From Bacteroidales bacterium (lineage in GTDB: Bacteria; Bacteroidota; Bacteroidia; Bacteroidales; UBA932), in assembly GCA_017471965.1 (NCBI GenBank), contig JAFURF010000013.1, positions 1 through 58,643 on the forward strand: a DNA stretch of 58,643 bases, read 5' to 3'. The position numbers were made by a program, and so were the translations under genes. Below, piece after piece: positions 8,760 through 18,200 of the stretch (its first letter is position 1; each line of letters begins with the position of its first letter). Below the pieces are notes generated by a model. That model saw nothing but the letters and a program-made list of their open reading frames with translations. It was not told the origin of the DNA and made no database searches.

Positions 8760-9821
8760 ATGACTGACATCAATTCAAGCAATATACAGATGTTGTGCAG
8801 GCTGATTGAAGAAACTGCTGCTCCTGTCATCGTGACCCACATGAAGCCGGATGGAGATGCCATGGGAAGTTCTGTCGCGCTATACCATTTTCTACGGGCA
8901 ATGGGACATGAGGCAAGGATCGTACTTAACGACAGGTTCCCTTCGTATCTCAACTTCCTCGCAGATGCCGGCATGAAGGATGTCATTGCCGTATATGGAG
9001 AAAAGCCGGAAGACGCAATCAGCGCAATTGATGGAAGCGACCTCATCTTCTGCCTGGACTTCAACGCCTTCCATAGGACGGACACTCTGGAAGATGCCTT
9101 GAAGAGATCGCGGGCACGAAAGGTTCTTGTAGACCATCATCTCAACCCGGACAGGGAGCAGTTCGACCTGTCGTTTTCGGAAACGGAGACATCATCGGCA
9201 TCAGAACTCCTGTATCATATACTGATGGCTATGCCTTCAGTGGCAGGAGATGCCTGCAGGATCCCTGCAGCATGCGCCGAAGCATTGATGACCGGAATGA
9301 CGACCGACACCAACAATTTCGCGAACTCGGTATATCCTTCAACCCTGAAAATGGCATCATCCCTTCTGGCTGCCGGAGTCGACAGGGACAGAATACTCAA
9401 CCTTCTGTACAATCAATACAGCGAAAACCGTCTCAGGGTCCTGGGACATATGATGAAGGACCTCCTTACACTGACCGAGGACGGAGTGGCATATATCGTG
9501 CTTGACAAAAAGACACAGGAGGCATACGGAGTCTCGGAGGGCGATACGGAAGGATTCGTCAACATGCCTTTGTCCATAGGAAAGGTCAGGATGAGCCTGC
9601 TGCTGAAGGAGGATGGAGACAGGGTGCGCGTATCCATAAGATCAAAGAAGGGCACGTCGGCAAACAGATGCGCGAGACTCCACTTCAACGGCGGCGGGCA
9701 CGAAAACGCCGCTGGCGGAAGACTGGACATGCCGCAGGACATCGCATGCATCGCAGAAGCGGCAGCATACATTGAAAGACACACACATGATTTTTTCACA
9801 AAAGATGAAAAGAACGCTTAG
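8760..9821 (+). CDS. nrnA: DHH-family phosphoesterase, NrnA-like (oligoribonuclease / pAp phosphatase)
   Basis: A 353-residue protein with both halves of the NrnA/RecJ-like fold. The N-terminal DHH domain has THMKPDGDAMGSS (metal-binding DxD) and VLVDHH near residue 125. The C-terminal DHHA1 domain has FNGGGHENAAGG near residue 311. This class hydrolyses short oligoribonucleotides, cyclic-dinucleotide breakdown products and 3'-phosphoadenosine 5'-phosphate. I chose the ATG at 8760; an in-frame TTG at 8748 would leave a leader of under 10 bases. The 3' end overlaps the next reading frame, so translation is probably coupled. Confidence 0.9.
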   Translation: MTDINSSNIQMLCRLIEETAAPVIVTHMKPDGDAMGSSVALYHFLRAMGHEARIVLNDRFPSYLNFLADAGMKDVIAVYGEKPEDAISAIDGSDLIFCLDFNAFHRTDTLEDALKRSRARKVLVDHHLNPDREQFDLSFSETETSSASELLYHILMAMPSVAGDACRIPAACAEALMTGMTTDTNNFANSVYPSTLKMASSLLAAGVDRDRILNLLYNQYSENRLRVLGHMMKDLLTLTEDGVAYIVLDKKTQEAYGVSEGDTEGFVNMPLSIGKVRMSLLLKEDGDRVRVSIRSKKGTSANRCARLHFNGGGHENAAGGRLDMPQDIACIAEAAAYIERHTHDFFTKDEKNA

Positions 9822-10338
9822 AATATTCGCACTCATGCTCATGACCCTTGCAGGCATGTCATGCATGAAGTCCAAACTTGAAGCCACATACAACAATCAG
9901 GAGAATCAGATCGACAAGTATCTCTCATCCAAGACAGACATGCGCATCGAACGAAACGGAGGTGCCAACAGGCTTGTGACAAAAGAAGGAGAAGGAGAGA
10001 TGCTGTCAAGGAACGGCTTCGTATCCTTCTATTATGCCGGATACACATTCTCTGGAAACTACAGCACGTCAAACATGTTCGTCACCAATCATCAGGCATC
10101 GGCAGAACAGGCCGGATGGGACCTGACGGATGCGGAATACACTCTTTATGAAACAAATATGTCCGACGCCAGACTCATCCAGGGTCTGAAGGACGGGCTC
10201 ATAGGAGTCCGTGCAGGAGAAGAGTGCGAAATCTTGTTCAGCGGGAAATACGGCTTTGGGAATGAGAACTTTGGCATAATTCCTGCAAACTCTGCGCTGC
10301 TTTATAAGATTTGGGTGGTCGGGGTAACAAATGATTAG
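9805..10338 (+). CDS. FKBP-type peptidyl-prolyl isomerase-like lipoprotein (short)
   Basis: About 177 residues from the ATG at 9805, with an N-terminal hydrophobic stretch and MSC at the expected lipoprotein cysteine. The second half has the FKBP fold order: SRNGFVSFYYAGYTFSG, LIQGLKDGLIGVRAGE and a closing hydrophobic strand SALLYKIWVVGV. It overlaps the end of the nrnA frame by 17 bases. Earlier ATG (9787) and TTG (9772) starts are possible but put extra polar residues before the signal. As an envelope foldase it probably acts on exported or surface proteins; activity of this reduced domain is unproven. Confidence 0.75.
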   Translation: MKRTLRIFALMLMTLAGMSCMKSKLEATYNNQENQIDKYLSSKTDMRIERNGGANRLVTKEGEGEMLSRNGFVSFYYAGYTFSGNYSTSNMFVTNHQASAEQAGWDLTDAEYTLYETNMSDARLIQGLKDGLIGVRAGEECEILFSGKYGFGNENFGIIPANSALLYKIWVVGVTND

Positions 10339-10357
10339 CACCTGACGTATTTTTTAT

Positions 10358-10365
10358 TATCTTTG
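10358..10365 (+). promoter_or_regulatory. Bacteroidota -7 box before the second FKBP gene
   Basis: TATCTTTG matches TAnnTTTG, 25 bases before the ATG at 10391, inside the 52-base gap after the first FKBP gene. It suggests an internal start of transcription for the isomerase-MATE-kinase-hydrolase run. No good -33 element is seen. Confidence 0.45.
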
Positions 10366-10390
10366 TCGGTTCAAATTTCAGTTCAAACGA

Positions 10391-11443
10391 ATGAAGAAGA
10401 TTTTTATTTCCACCTTATATGTGATAGCGGCCCTTTCACTGGCCGGTTGTGCAAAGCATTCCAGTGTGGGTCCGAATGACGGGAACAAGAGATTTTTCGA
10501 TGCCTGGATGCAGGTGAACCATCCTGATGCCAGACCGTACGGCCTCGGCATATATATCCTTGAGGACAAGCCTGGCACAGGTAAGGAAGTCGGAGATGCC
10601 GGATATGTATATCTGGATTACAGGATGACAGATCTCGACGGGAACATCAGCGCATACACAGACAAGCAGACCGCAAAGCAGTTGGGAGACTATGATACCA
10701 CATCATACTACGGTCCCAAGTTCCTGACCACACCGGAGGGATCCAATCCGGCAGGACTTCTGGAAGCCATTGTCGGAATGAAGATCGGAGGCTACAGGAA
10801 AGTAATCATTCCGAGTTGGCTCATGAACTATTCGGTATACAAGACAGAAGAGGAATATCTGGCCCCGGACAGCGATGACTACAATGCATCGAATTATTCA
10901 AATTCCATCTATGAGTTGACCGTGGAGGACTATACCGAGAACATGGGCGAATGGCAGGAAAATCAGATCGGAAAATATTTCAGCGCCAATACAGACATAT
11001 TCGGAGCAATGACCCCGGCAGACAGTCTGCCTGACCATAGAGGATTCTACTACAAGCAGTTAGAGGCTCCGACAGACACCACTTCATTCAAGGCTGATAC
11101 AACGCTCTACATCAACTATACGGGAAGACTCCTGAACGGCCTTGTCTTTGACACATCTATAGAAAGAGTCGCAAAAGACAACGGCCTCTACTCCGCAAGC
11201 AAGAGTTACAAGCCGGTACAGATCAACTGGGGCGAGAAATACGAAGACATCACCATGGGATCTTCAAGTTCTTCCATCATCAGCGGTTTTGCGCTCACAC
11301 TCTGGCAGATGCGCAGCATGGAAAAAGGAATCGGCGTATTTGTGTCTGACTACGGCTACCAAAGTTCCGGAAGCGGTTCAAGCATACCGGGCTTCGCTCC
11401 TCTCATATTTGAAATCGAACTAGTAGCAAAGCCGGAGGACTAA
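10391..11443 (+). CDS. FKBP-type peptidyl-prolyl isomerase lipoprotein with two FKBP-like halves
   Basis: A 350-residue lipoprotein: signal ending SLAGC at residue about 20. Residues about 55-150 look like a degenerate FKBP domain (VYLDYRMTDLDGNI, GLLEAIVGMKIGGYRKVIIP). Residues about 225-348 form a second domain with INYTGRLLNGLVFDTSI, the flap segment IISGFALTLWQMRSMEKG and the closing strand PLIFEIELV. This two-part arrangement recalls the gliding-motility-associated FKBPs of Bacteroidota, but no gliding gene is nearby. It is directly followed by the MATE gene (1-base gap) and is likely an envelope folding factor. Confidence 0.88.
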   Translation: MKKIFISTLYVIAALSLAGCAKHSSVGPNDGNKRFFDAWMQVNHPDARPYGLGIYILEDKPGTGKEVGDAGYVYLDYRMTDLDGNISAYTDKQTAKQLGDYDTTSYYGPKFLTTPEGSNPAGLLEAIVGMKIGGYRKVIIPSWLMNYSVYKTEEEYLAPDSDDYNASNYSNSIYELTVEDYTENMGEWQENQIGKYFSANTDIFGAMTPADSLPDHRGFYYKQLEAPTDTTSFKADTTLYINYTGRLLNGLVFDTSIERVAKDNGLYSASKSYKPVQINWGEKYEDITMGSSSSSIISGFALTLWQMRSMEKGIGVFVSDYGYQSSGSGSSIPGFAPLIFEIELVAKPED

Positions 11444-11444
11444 G

Positions 11445-12836
11445 ATGGCGGAAACAAAGTCAGCAGTACCTGTCGAACTCGGCACAGAAAAAATCGGAAA
11501 ACTACTTAAGCAATATGCCCTGCCTGCCATCATAGCGCAGACAGCGGCATCGCTTTATAATATGGTGGACAGCATCTTCATCGGACAGGGTGTGGGACCA
11601 CTGGCCATTTCCGGCCTGGCAGTCACCTTCCCTCTGATGAACCTCTCCACTGCATTCGGAACCCTCGTAGGAGCAGGTGCCGCAACTATGCTTTCTGTCC
11701 TTCTGGGACAGAAGAACTACAAGGCGGCAAACAAGGTCCTCGGCAACGTGGTGACCTTGAACATCATCATAGGATTCGTATTCATGGCCCTGGCCCTGGT
11801 ATTCATAGACCCTATCCTATATTTCTTCGGAGCGAGCGAGAACACTCTCCCCTATGCCAAGGAATACATCACCATCATACTTATCGGAAACATCATCACC
11901 CATCTGTACTTCGGTCTGAATGCAGCGATGCGCTCTTCCGGAAGTCCGAAAAAGGCGATGGGTCTGACGATATTCACCGTGGTCTTCAATGCAATACTGG
12001 ACCCTATCTTCATCTTTGTCCTCGACATGGGCATTGCCGGAGCAGCCTGGGCGACAGTAATAGCACAGACAGTCGCCATGTTCGTAGTGCTGCACCACTT
12101 CAATGACAAGAACAGACCGTTCCATTTTGAGAAAGGGATCGTCCGTCTGGACATGAGAGTGGCAAAGGACTCTCTTGCAATAGGCATGGGACCGTTCCTG
12201 ATGAATGCTGCCGCCTGTCTTGTGACCCTGTTCATCAACCAGCAGTTGCGCAAATACAGCGGAGACCTCGGAATCGGAGCATACGGTATATGCAACCGAC
12301 TGATATTCATGTTCATGATGATATGCATGGGTCTGAACCAAGGGATGCAGCCTATAGCGGGATACAACTATGGAGCAAGACAATATTCGCGTGTTAAGGA
12401 AGTGTTCTGGAAGACGGCCAAACTCGCCATGTGCATGACTACTCTCTGCTTCATCGTCGGCATGTTCATTCCAAGACTCGCATGCGGAATCTTCACCCAT
12501 GACGTCGAACTGCTTGATTTATCTTCAAGAGCATTGAGGATAATGGTCATCATCTTCCCTATCGTAGGTTTCCAGATGATCGCGACCAATTTCTTCCAGA
12601 GCCTCGGAATGGTGAGAAAATCCGTGATCCTGTCGCTCTCCAGACAGATTCTGTTCCTTCTCCCTCTTCTGTACGCCCTGCCTTTGTGGTTCGGATCTGA
12701 CGGAGTATGGATGAGTTTCCCGATATCCGACCTCATGGCTACAGTCCTCACGGCCTGGATGCTCGGACGCCTGTTCAAGAAGTTCAACAGACTCAATGAC
12801 GGAGATGATCCGTCAATATTAGGAAGTCAATTATAG
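11445..12836 (+). CDS. MATE family efflux transporter
   Basis: A 463-residue inner-membrane protein with 12 predicted helices in two homologous halves, the normal MATE size. The N-terminal PAIIAQTAASLYNMVDSIFIGQGVG and the SGLAVTFPLMNL motif are diagnostic. MATE proteins export cationic compounds or drugs in exchange for sodium ions or protons, and the natural substrate cannot be inferred. The ATG follows the FKBP stop by 1 base and the cytidylate-kinase-like gene starts 11 bases after its end, so the three are likely cotranscribed. Confidence 0.94.
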   Translation: MAETKSAVPVELGTEKIGKLLKQYALPAIIAQTAASLYNMVDSIFIGQGVGPLAISGLAVTFPLMNLSTAFGTLVGAGAATMLSVLLGQKNYKAANKVLGNVVTLNIIIGFVFMALALVFIDPILYFFGASENTLPYAKEYITIILIGNIITHLYFGLNAAMRSSGSPKKAMGLTIFTVVFNAILDPIFIFVLDMGIAGAAWATVIAQTVAMFVVLHHFNDKNRPFHFEKGIVRLDMRVAKDSLAIGMGPFLMNAAACLVTLFINQQLRKYSGDLGIGAYGICNRLIFMFMMICMGLNQGMQPIAGYNYGARQYSRVKEVFWKTAKLAMCMTTLCFIVGMFIPRLACGIFTHDVELLDLSSRALRIMVIIFPIVGFQMIATNFFQSLGMVRKSVILSLSRQILFLLPLLYALPLWFGSDGVWMSFPISDLMATVLTAWMLGRLFKKFNRLNDGDDPSILGSQL

Positions 12837-12847
12837 GAGAAACAACC

Positions 12848-13459
12848 ATGGAAAAGAAGATCATCATCACCATCGGAAGACAGTTCGGAGCAGGAGGAAA
12901 ACTTGTTGCCGATGCACTTGGTCGGAAACTTGGCATCCCCGTGTACGACAGTGAACTGATTACCAAGGCCTCTCAGGACAGCGGATTCAGTGCGGAACTT
13001 TTCGTCAGGAAGGACGAGAAAAGGAGTTTCTTCACTTTCACTTCCATCTTTGCCAACGGCTTCAGCACGGATCAGGACAACTACATGAGCGAGAACAGCC
13101 TTTTCAAACTGCAGAGCGCTACCATTTCGAAGTTAGCCGAAACGGGGTCCGCCATCATCGTAGGCAGATGCTCGGACTATATCCTCAGAGACAGGACCGA
13201 CACCCTCGATGTATTCCTTACTGCACCTGCTGAAGAACGTGCACGAAGAGTCTCGGACCGCGCAGGAATACCCTATGACGATGCTCTGGAAATGCTGGAA
13301 AAGAGGGACAAAGGCAGAGAAGAGTATTATAACTATTACACCTTCGGAGATTGGGGAAAGGCATCCAACTACGACATTTGCGTCGATTCAAGCATTCTCG
13401 GCATTGAAGGTACCGCTGAATTCATTATTGACTTCGCCCGCAAGGCAGGACTCCTTTAA
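12848..13459 (+). CDS. Cytidylate kinase-like protein
   Basis: A 203-residue P-loop protein of the cytidylate-kinase-like family, common in anaerobes alongside the true Cmk. The nucleotide loop is GRQFGAGGKLVADALGRKLG near residues 8-27, followed by YDSELITKASQDSG. The lid region has ARRVSDRAGIPYDDALEMLEKRDKGREEYY. Members are usually called AAA-type cytidylate kinases, but the phosphate acceptor is unproven. It sits between MATE and the serine hydrolase, 3 bases from the latter. Confidence 0.85.
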   Translation: MEKKIIITIGRQFGAGGKLVADALGRKLGIPVYDSELITKASQDSGFSAELFVRKDEKRSFFTFTSIFANGFSTDQDNYMSENSLFKLQSATISKLAETGSAIIVGRCSDYILRDRTDTLDVFLTAPAEERARRVSDRAGIPYDDALEMLEKRDKGREEYYNYYTFGDWGKASNYDICVDSSILGIEGTAEFIIDFARKAGLL

Positions 13460-13462
13460 CAG

Positions 13463-14740
13463 ATGAAGAAGACAACGATTCTGACCATACTCATATCAGG
13501 ACTGGCCCTGGCAGCAACAGCCTCTGCCATTTTTCACAGATCGATACCCAAACCCCAGGAACTGCAGAAGCCTAGGGTCTATCTCAACCAGACCCTGTGC
13601 AATGATTCATCCTCATTTGCCGAACTGGCGGGCCTCGACAGGAAGGTGGAAACATATCTCAGGAAATGGGCCATGAAAGGCGCATCTCTGGCCATTACCA
13701 GAAACGATTCCCTTCTATATGCCAAGGGCTACGGCTGGGCCGATGAAGAACTCGGGATCAGAATGGAACCTTCGCATATCCTGCGCATGGCATCCGTTTC
13801 AAAACTGATTACTGCCGCAGGCATCATGGTACTGCAGGACAGGGACTCATTGAGCATAAAGGATACAGTATTCGGGCCTTCAGGCATACTAAAGGATGCG
13901 GAATTCGCTTCTGTCATAAAGGACAGGAACCATCATAAGATCACCATAGAACATCTCCTCAGACATCAGGGAGGATTCTACAGGGACCCCCTCTTCTCGT
14001 CACGGGATGTGAAGCATCAGTTGCAGTTGGATTGTCCGCCTTGCAAGGAGGATTTCTTCGGACTAGTTCTGAAACACAACCTCAGGTTCATGCCTGGTTC
14101 GTGGCAGAAATACTCCAATTTCGGATATCTCCTTCTTTCGGAAATCATCGAACACGTGTCAGGAATGCCGTATGAAGAATTTATCCGTAAGGAGGTTCTT
14201 GCTCCGGCAGGATGTTTCGACATGCATATAGCAGGAACATATTATGAAGACAGAAGGGCAAATGAAGTACGCTATTACACGCATGAAGGCGACGGCAAAT
14301 ACATCGAGGAATACAACGACAGCGGACTGATGGTGGAAAGATGCTACGGAGGCAACAACATCCCTCTTCTGAGCGGGGCAGGCGCATGGTGCGGCTCCCC
14401 TGCTGAAATTGCACGACTTGTAGCCTCGATCGACGGACGCCCCGAAGTCCCGGACATAATCTCGCAGGAAGCATTCGAGCAGATGATCGAGTATTTCGAC
14501 AAGGACACCTTCTCTCTGGGCTGGAACGATACGGCTCCTGAAAAAGGATGGAGCAGGACAGGAACTCTTTCGGGCACATGCGCCCTGATCAGACAATTCC
14601 CTGACGGAGAATGCTGGGTCATGATAACCAATACCAGCACATACCGCGGACCAGGCCAGGCCCGTTACACCGAAGCCCTCTTCAACCAGTGCCGCGAACT
14701 CTATAGCGACAAACTTCCTAAACGCAACCTCTTCGAATAG
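13463..14740 (+). CDS. Exported serine hydrolase, class C beta-lactamase-like
   Basis: A 425-residue protein with an N-terminal hydrophobic signal/anchor (residues 5-22). The catalytic SxxK is in MASVSKLITAAG near residue 113, the second motif is YSNFGY near 217, and a third-motif equivalent RTGTLSGT is near 360. These are the marks of the beta-lactamase/DD-peptidase superfamily. Related Bacteroidota proteins act as periplasmic esterases or peptidases; true beta-lactam hydrolysis is uncertain. It is last in the plus-strand run, and an A/T-rich inverted repeat (14742-14751 with 14765-14774) follows its stop codon. Confidence 0.88.
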   Translation: MKKTTILTILISGLALAATASAIFHRSIPKPQELQKPRVYLNQTLCNDSSSFAELAGLDRKVETYLRKWAMKGASLAITRNDSLLYAKGYGWADEELGIRMEPSHILRMASVSKLITAAGIMVLQDRDSLSIKDTVFGPSGILKDAEFASVIKDRNHHKITIEHLLRHQGGFYRDPLFSSRDVKHQLQLDCPPCKEDFFGLVLKHNLRFMPGSWQKYSNFGYLLLSEIIEHVSGMPYEEFIRKEVLAPAGCFDMHIAGTYYEDRRANEVRYYTHEGDGKYIEEYNDSGLMVERCYGGNNIPLLSGAGAWCGSPAEIARLVASIDGRPEVPDIISQEAFEQMIEYFDKDTFSLGWNDTAPEKGWSRTGTLSGTCALIRQFPDGECWVMITNTSTYRGPGQARYTEALFNQCRELYSDKLPKRNLFE

Positions 14741-14741
14741 G

Positions 14742-14774
14742 ATTTGTTTGACTTTTACAAACAATCAAACAAAT
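14742..14774. repeat. A/T-rich inverted repeat after the serine hydrolase gene
   Basis: ATTTGTTTGA (14742-14751) and TCAAACAAAT (14765-14774) are perfect 10-base inverted arms with a 13-base spacer, starting 1 base after the stop codon. With no G/C-rich stem or T-run it is not a standard terminator, though it could form an mRNA 3' hairpin. Confidence 0.5.
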
Positions 14775-14820
14775 TTCAGACACAGAACTTTGCAGATATA
14801 GAAGTTTACACAATTGTCCG

Positions 14821-14855
14821 ATCAGAATCAAGAAATCCTCCTATTTTTTGATTCT
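14821..14855. repeat. Hairpin repeat, copy A
   Basis: Arms AGAATCAAGAAAT (14824-14836) and ATTTTTTGATTCT (14843-14855) pair over 13 positions with one G-U pair, around a six-base loop CCTCCT. It shares 26 of 32 bases with copy B, 81 bases downstream. Confidence 0.55.
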
Positions 14856-14901
14856 AAAAGAAAAAAGTCAGGGAAAACCACTTTTTTCACACAAAACAGA
14901 C

Positions 14902-14936
14902 ATCAGAAACAAAAAATCGCCCGACTTTTTGATTCT
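14902..14936. repeat. Hairpin repeat, copy B (degenerate)
   Basis: This stretch repeats copy A at 81-base spacing, ending in the same TTTTTGATTCT, but its arms have two mismatches and the loop differs, so it pairs less well. The spacing is a multiple of three. Confidence 0.5.
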
Positions 14937-15184
14937 GACCGGAGAACTGCTTTTCGCCAAGGCTTTACCTATCGGATTCGAGAGGTTTGAAACAGGAACA
15001 TTGCTCAAATGACATGATATGAACGTCTGAAAGGTAAGACTGACTCTGTTTTTACCTTTTAACATCCGTTTTACAGAAGTTGTGAACGGGAAAACTGTCA
15101 GATTCACAAGACAAGAAATAGAGATTCTCAACCACACTCTGAAAGACATGGGACATAAACTTCTATCAACTGAATTAAGCGCAT

Positions 15185-15215
15185 AAAAAACGGGGCAGCC
15201 ACTTGGCTGCCCCGG
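15185..15215 (-). terminator. Intrinsic terminator of the pectin locus
   Basis: The 10-base stem CGGGGCAGCC (15191-15200) and GGCTGCCCCG (15205-15214) with a 4-base loop is followed on the minus strand by TTTTTT (15190-15185). It lies about 25 bases after the stop codon of the 1811-residue gene and closes the whole minus-strand locus. Confidence 0.9.
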
Positions 15216-15238
15216 ATCATTATATGGCTGCTGGACGA

Positions 15239-18200
15239 TTACCAACGTGGGTCACCGATACCGTCATAAGTTACGGTTACGTTGAACTTGCCGGATTCAC
15301 CAGGCTTCTCATTGGTGAATGGAGATTCAGTAAGAACTGCACCACCATCTGCTGTAGCCTTGGCGAGCATGTCCGCTTCTGTAACTCCCTCATGTGAACC
15401 TGCTGTAAACCAACTTGTCGCAGCATCAGCAGTATCGACGTCATAGAAGAAGTTATTGCTGAATGTAGGGATATGGCTGGCCTTGTTTGTTGAAACAAGT
15501 TTTGGATATCCGTTAGAGTTCGCATCAGAAGGTGCTCCCTCAACCTTATGCATAGAAGCAAACAGGTTATTACGTACAACATAACTTGATTCAGGAAGTG
15601 AGGAAGCCCTTACATGGAAGATACCATTGTTATCCTTGTTGTCAGCATAGCAGAGGTTAAAGAATGTGTTGTTCTGAACCTTGACTACTGAACATGTACA
15701 CTTGGCATCAATGCGGGCAAATGTACGGATACCGTTTGCAAAGGTATTGTTCATTACTATAACCGAATTCAATGTTGTTCCATCTCTGAAATCGATGAAG
15801 TCCTTGGATCCTATCTCGTCAAAGTAGCAACCTGTCATTTCAAGTGTAGAAAGTGACGATCCTTTATCCTTTGCACCGTAGATGAGTCCACCTGTCTTGA
15901 GGACGTTGTTGTTTCTGAGTGTCACCTTGCCGACCTTGGAATTATCAGCCATGGTCACCAGATAATCTCCTATTCCTTCGATATCAAGTCCATTGACAGA
16001 GAAATTATTGACAGCCTCTCCGGAAAGAACAAATGAGCCGATGAATTTAGGCATCAGACCGTCCTTCTTCTTACCCTTGATGTTAAGGTCTGAAACCACA
16101 GTGAGTTTCTTGTTGGCAACAGACTCGTTGACAACCGACTCATCACTGAGGTCATATGTACCGTATGCAAGTTCGATGTTCTTCTTTCCTGCCGAAATAG
16201 CAGTGAGAAGTTCCTCGAGAGACGCTACAGCGAACCAGTCATCAGGACGGGCTGTATTGTTTGGATTCCAGCACTGGTCACCTATTCTTTCAGACATTGC
16301 AAGAGCATTCACAAGCGTGAAGTCACCGTCTGCAGCAGCCTTGAACGGATCCTCGGAAAGAAGGACGCCATAACCCGCAACAGCATCAGCTTGAGTGATT
16401 CTGTCCTTGGTCCAGAAGCAATAGTCTGCAGTCTCATCTGACTGAACATCATAATAATAGTTCTGAGAGAACGTAGGGATGACGTTAGCAGAATTTGTGC
16501 TGACAAGTTTAGGATATCCGTTAGCATTAGACGGTGCATCAGCCTCCTTCTTCATCGCAGCGAAGATATTCCTTGTCACGGTGAATGCAGAAGAAGTCAC
16601 ACCTGTCGAACGTACATGGAAGATACCGTTATTGTCCTTGCTGTCTGTAAAGCAGATGTTATAGAAGGTATTGTTCTGAACGTTTATGCTAGAGCATACG
16701 CATGACGCATCAATACGAGCGAATGTACGGATACCGTTTGCGAACGTATTGTTTACAACGCGTACTGCATTCAGTGTAGTACCGTCTCTGAAATCAATGA
16801 AGTCCTTGGTACCGACCTCATCGAAATGACAACCTGAAAGTTCAAGAGTATTCAATGAAGCACCCTTGTTCTTGGCACCATAGATGAGACCACCTGTCTT
16901 GACTACAGATGTATTCTTGAGTGAAACACTACCTGCAGCAGCGTCATCTGCCATTGTAATGAGGTAGTCACCGATACCCTCAACAGCAAGGCCGTTGATA
17001 GTGAACACACTGACCTTGTCACCAGAAAGGACAAACGAGCCGATAAGTTTAGCACCGTCTTCACCTACGAGGTTCAGAGGATTGACAACGGTAAGTTTTC
17101 CTCCTGCAACATCAGCGACATCTGTAACCTCTGTGAGGTCATAGGTTCCGGCCTTCAGTGTCACAGTCTTCTTTCCTGCTGAAATTGCAGTAAGGAGGTC
17201 TGTCACATTCTCTACAGAAATTTCCGAAGTAGGATTGCTGCCCCTCATAGGGTTCCATCTAGGATCACCGATGTTGGCATTCATAGCGACAGCGTTGGTG
17301 AGTGTGTAGTCTCCGTTCTCTGCATCCTTGCAAGGATCAGAAGGGAGAACTGCGCCACCGCCAGCAAGTCCTTCCTCACGTGAGCAGTTGACTGTCCACC
17401 ATGAGTATGCAGACTTATCATCACGCTCCTCGATGTTGTAGAAATAGTTATTCGCAATTACATTCGGCTTGAGGGCCGCAGAGTTCTTGCTGATGAACTT
17501 AGGATAACCGGCAGCATTCTCTGGTTCCTTATCAATAAGGATAGAATAGAACAGGTTGTTCATAATCCTGTAGTCGATCATTCCTGAACCTGAAGTGCTC
17601 CTTACATGGAAGAGACCGTTGTTATCCTTGCTTGAAGGATTTGTAGCGACCTTGTAGAATGTATTGTTGCGTACTGTCAGATAGTTTATCTCATTACCAG
17701 TATTGGTACGTATGAATGTACGGGCACTGTTAGAGAATGTACTGTTGACGATAAGGACTCTGTGGTAATGACCTGCACGGAAGTCTATCATGTCATTGCC
17801 TTTAGAGTAATTGTCGACATGAACGCCGTCGAATATCACGTTCTGTACACATGAAGCAGCCTCACCGCTATTGTCATACAGACGAGGAGCACCATCGTGT
17901 ATATACGAGTCATATATTGCAACAGTATCAGCCACTACCTGATATCCGTTTTCATCCTTCTCAGCAGTCTTGTCATCAATGATCAGCGCACCTTCTGCAT
18001 TTGTAGCATCAATGTCGAGATTTCTGAGGATGAATGCCTTCACATTTCCAGAGAGTTTGAAACTTCCTGAGATAGGAGTATATGCACCGTCAACTACCTG
18101 ACCTGTAAGACGGAGAGGAGTTGTGAGCGTAATGCTTCCAATCTCGTATGGGGTAGAAGAGTAAGCAAGGGTAATGTCCTCCTTACCGCTAGCGATTGCA

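Larger units (their letters stand above)
14752..15186 (+). pseudogene. Possible decayed reading frame in the 498-base intergenic gap
   Basis: The gap 14741-15238 has no intact gene. In one plus frame from 14752 a protein-like translation runs to TAA at 15184-15186, broken by only two TGA codons (15010-15012 and 15028-15030). The last part reads EVVNGKTVRFTRQEIEI then LNHTLKDMGHKL, with composition like real coding sequence. There is no credible start codon and I recognise no family. A 125-codon minus-strand frame (14868-15245) is also open, but it starts upstream of the terminator at 15185-15215. Either the plus frame is a dead gene or the whole stretch is noncoding. TGA is a normal stop elsewhere here, so recoding is unlikely. 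Confidence 0.3.

Noticed and set aside
15010-15030. TGA codons in the broken frame read as sense codons (recoding)
   Set aside because: Intact genes in the window, such as the TraX-like, addA and hsp20 genes, end in TGA, so it is a normal stop in this organism.
14868-15245. A 125-codon minus-strand open frame in the intergenic gap
   Set aside because: Its start lies upstream of the strong terminator of the pectin locus (15185-15215), its composition is Ser/Leu/Val/Cys-rich like a shadow frame, and the opposite frame looks more coding.
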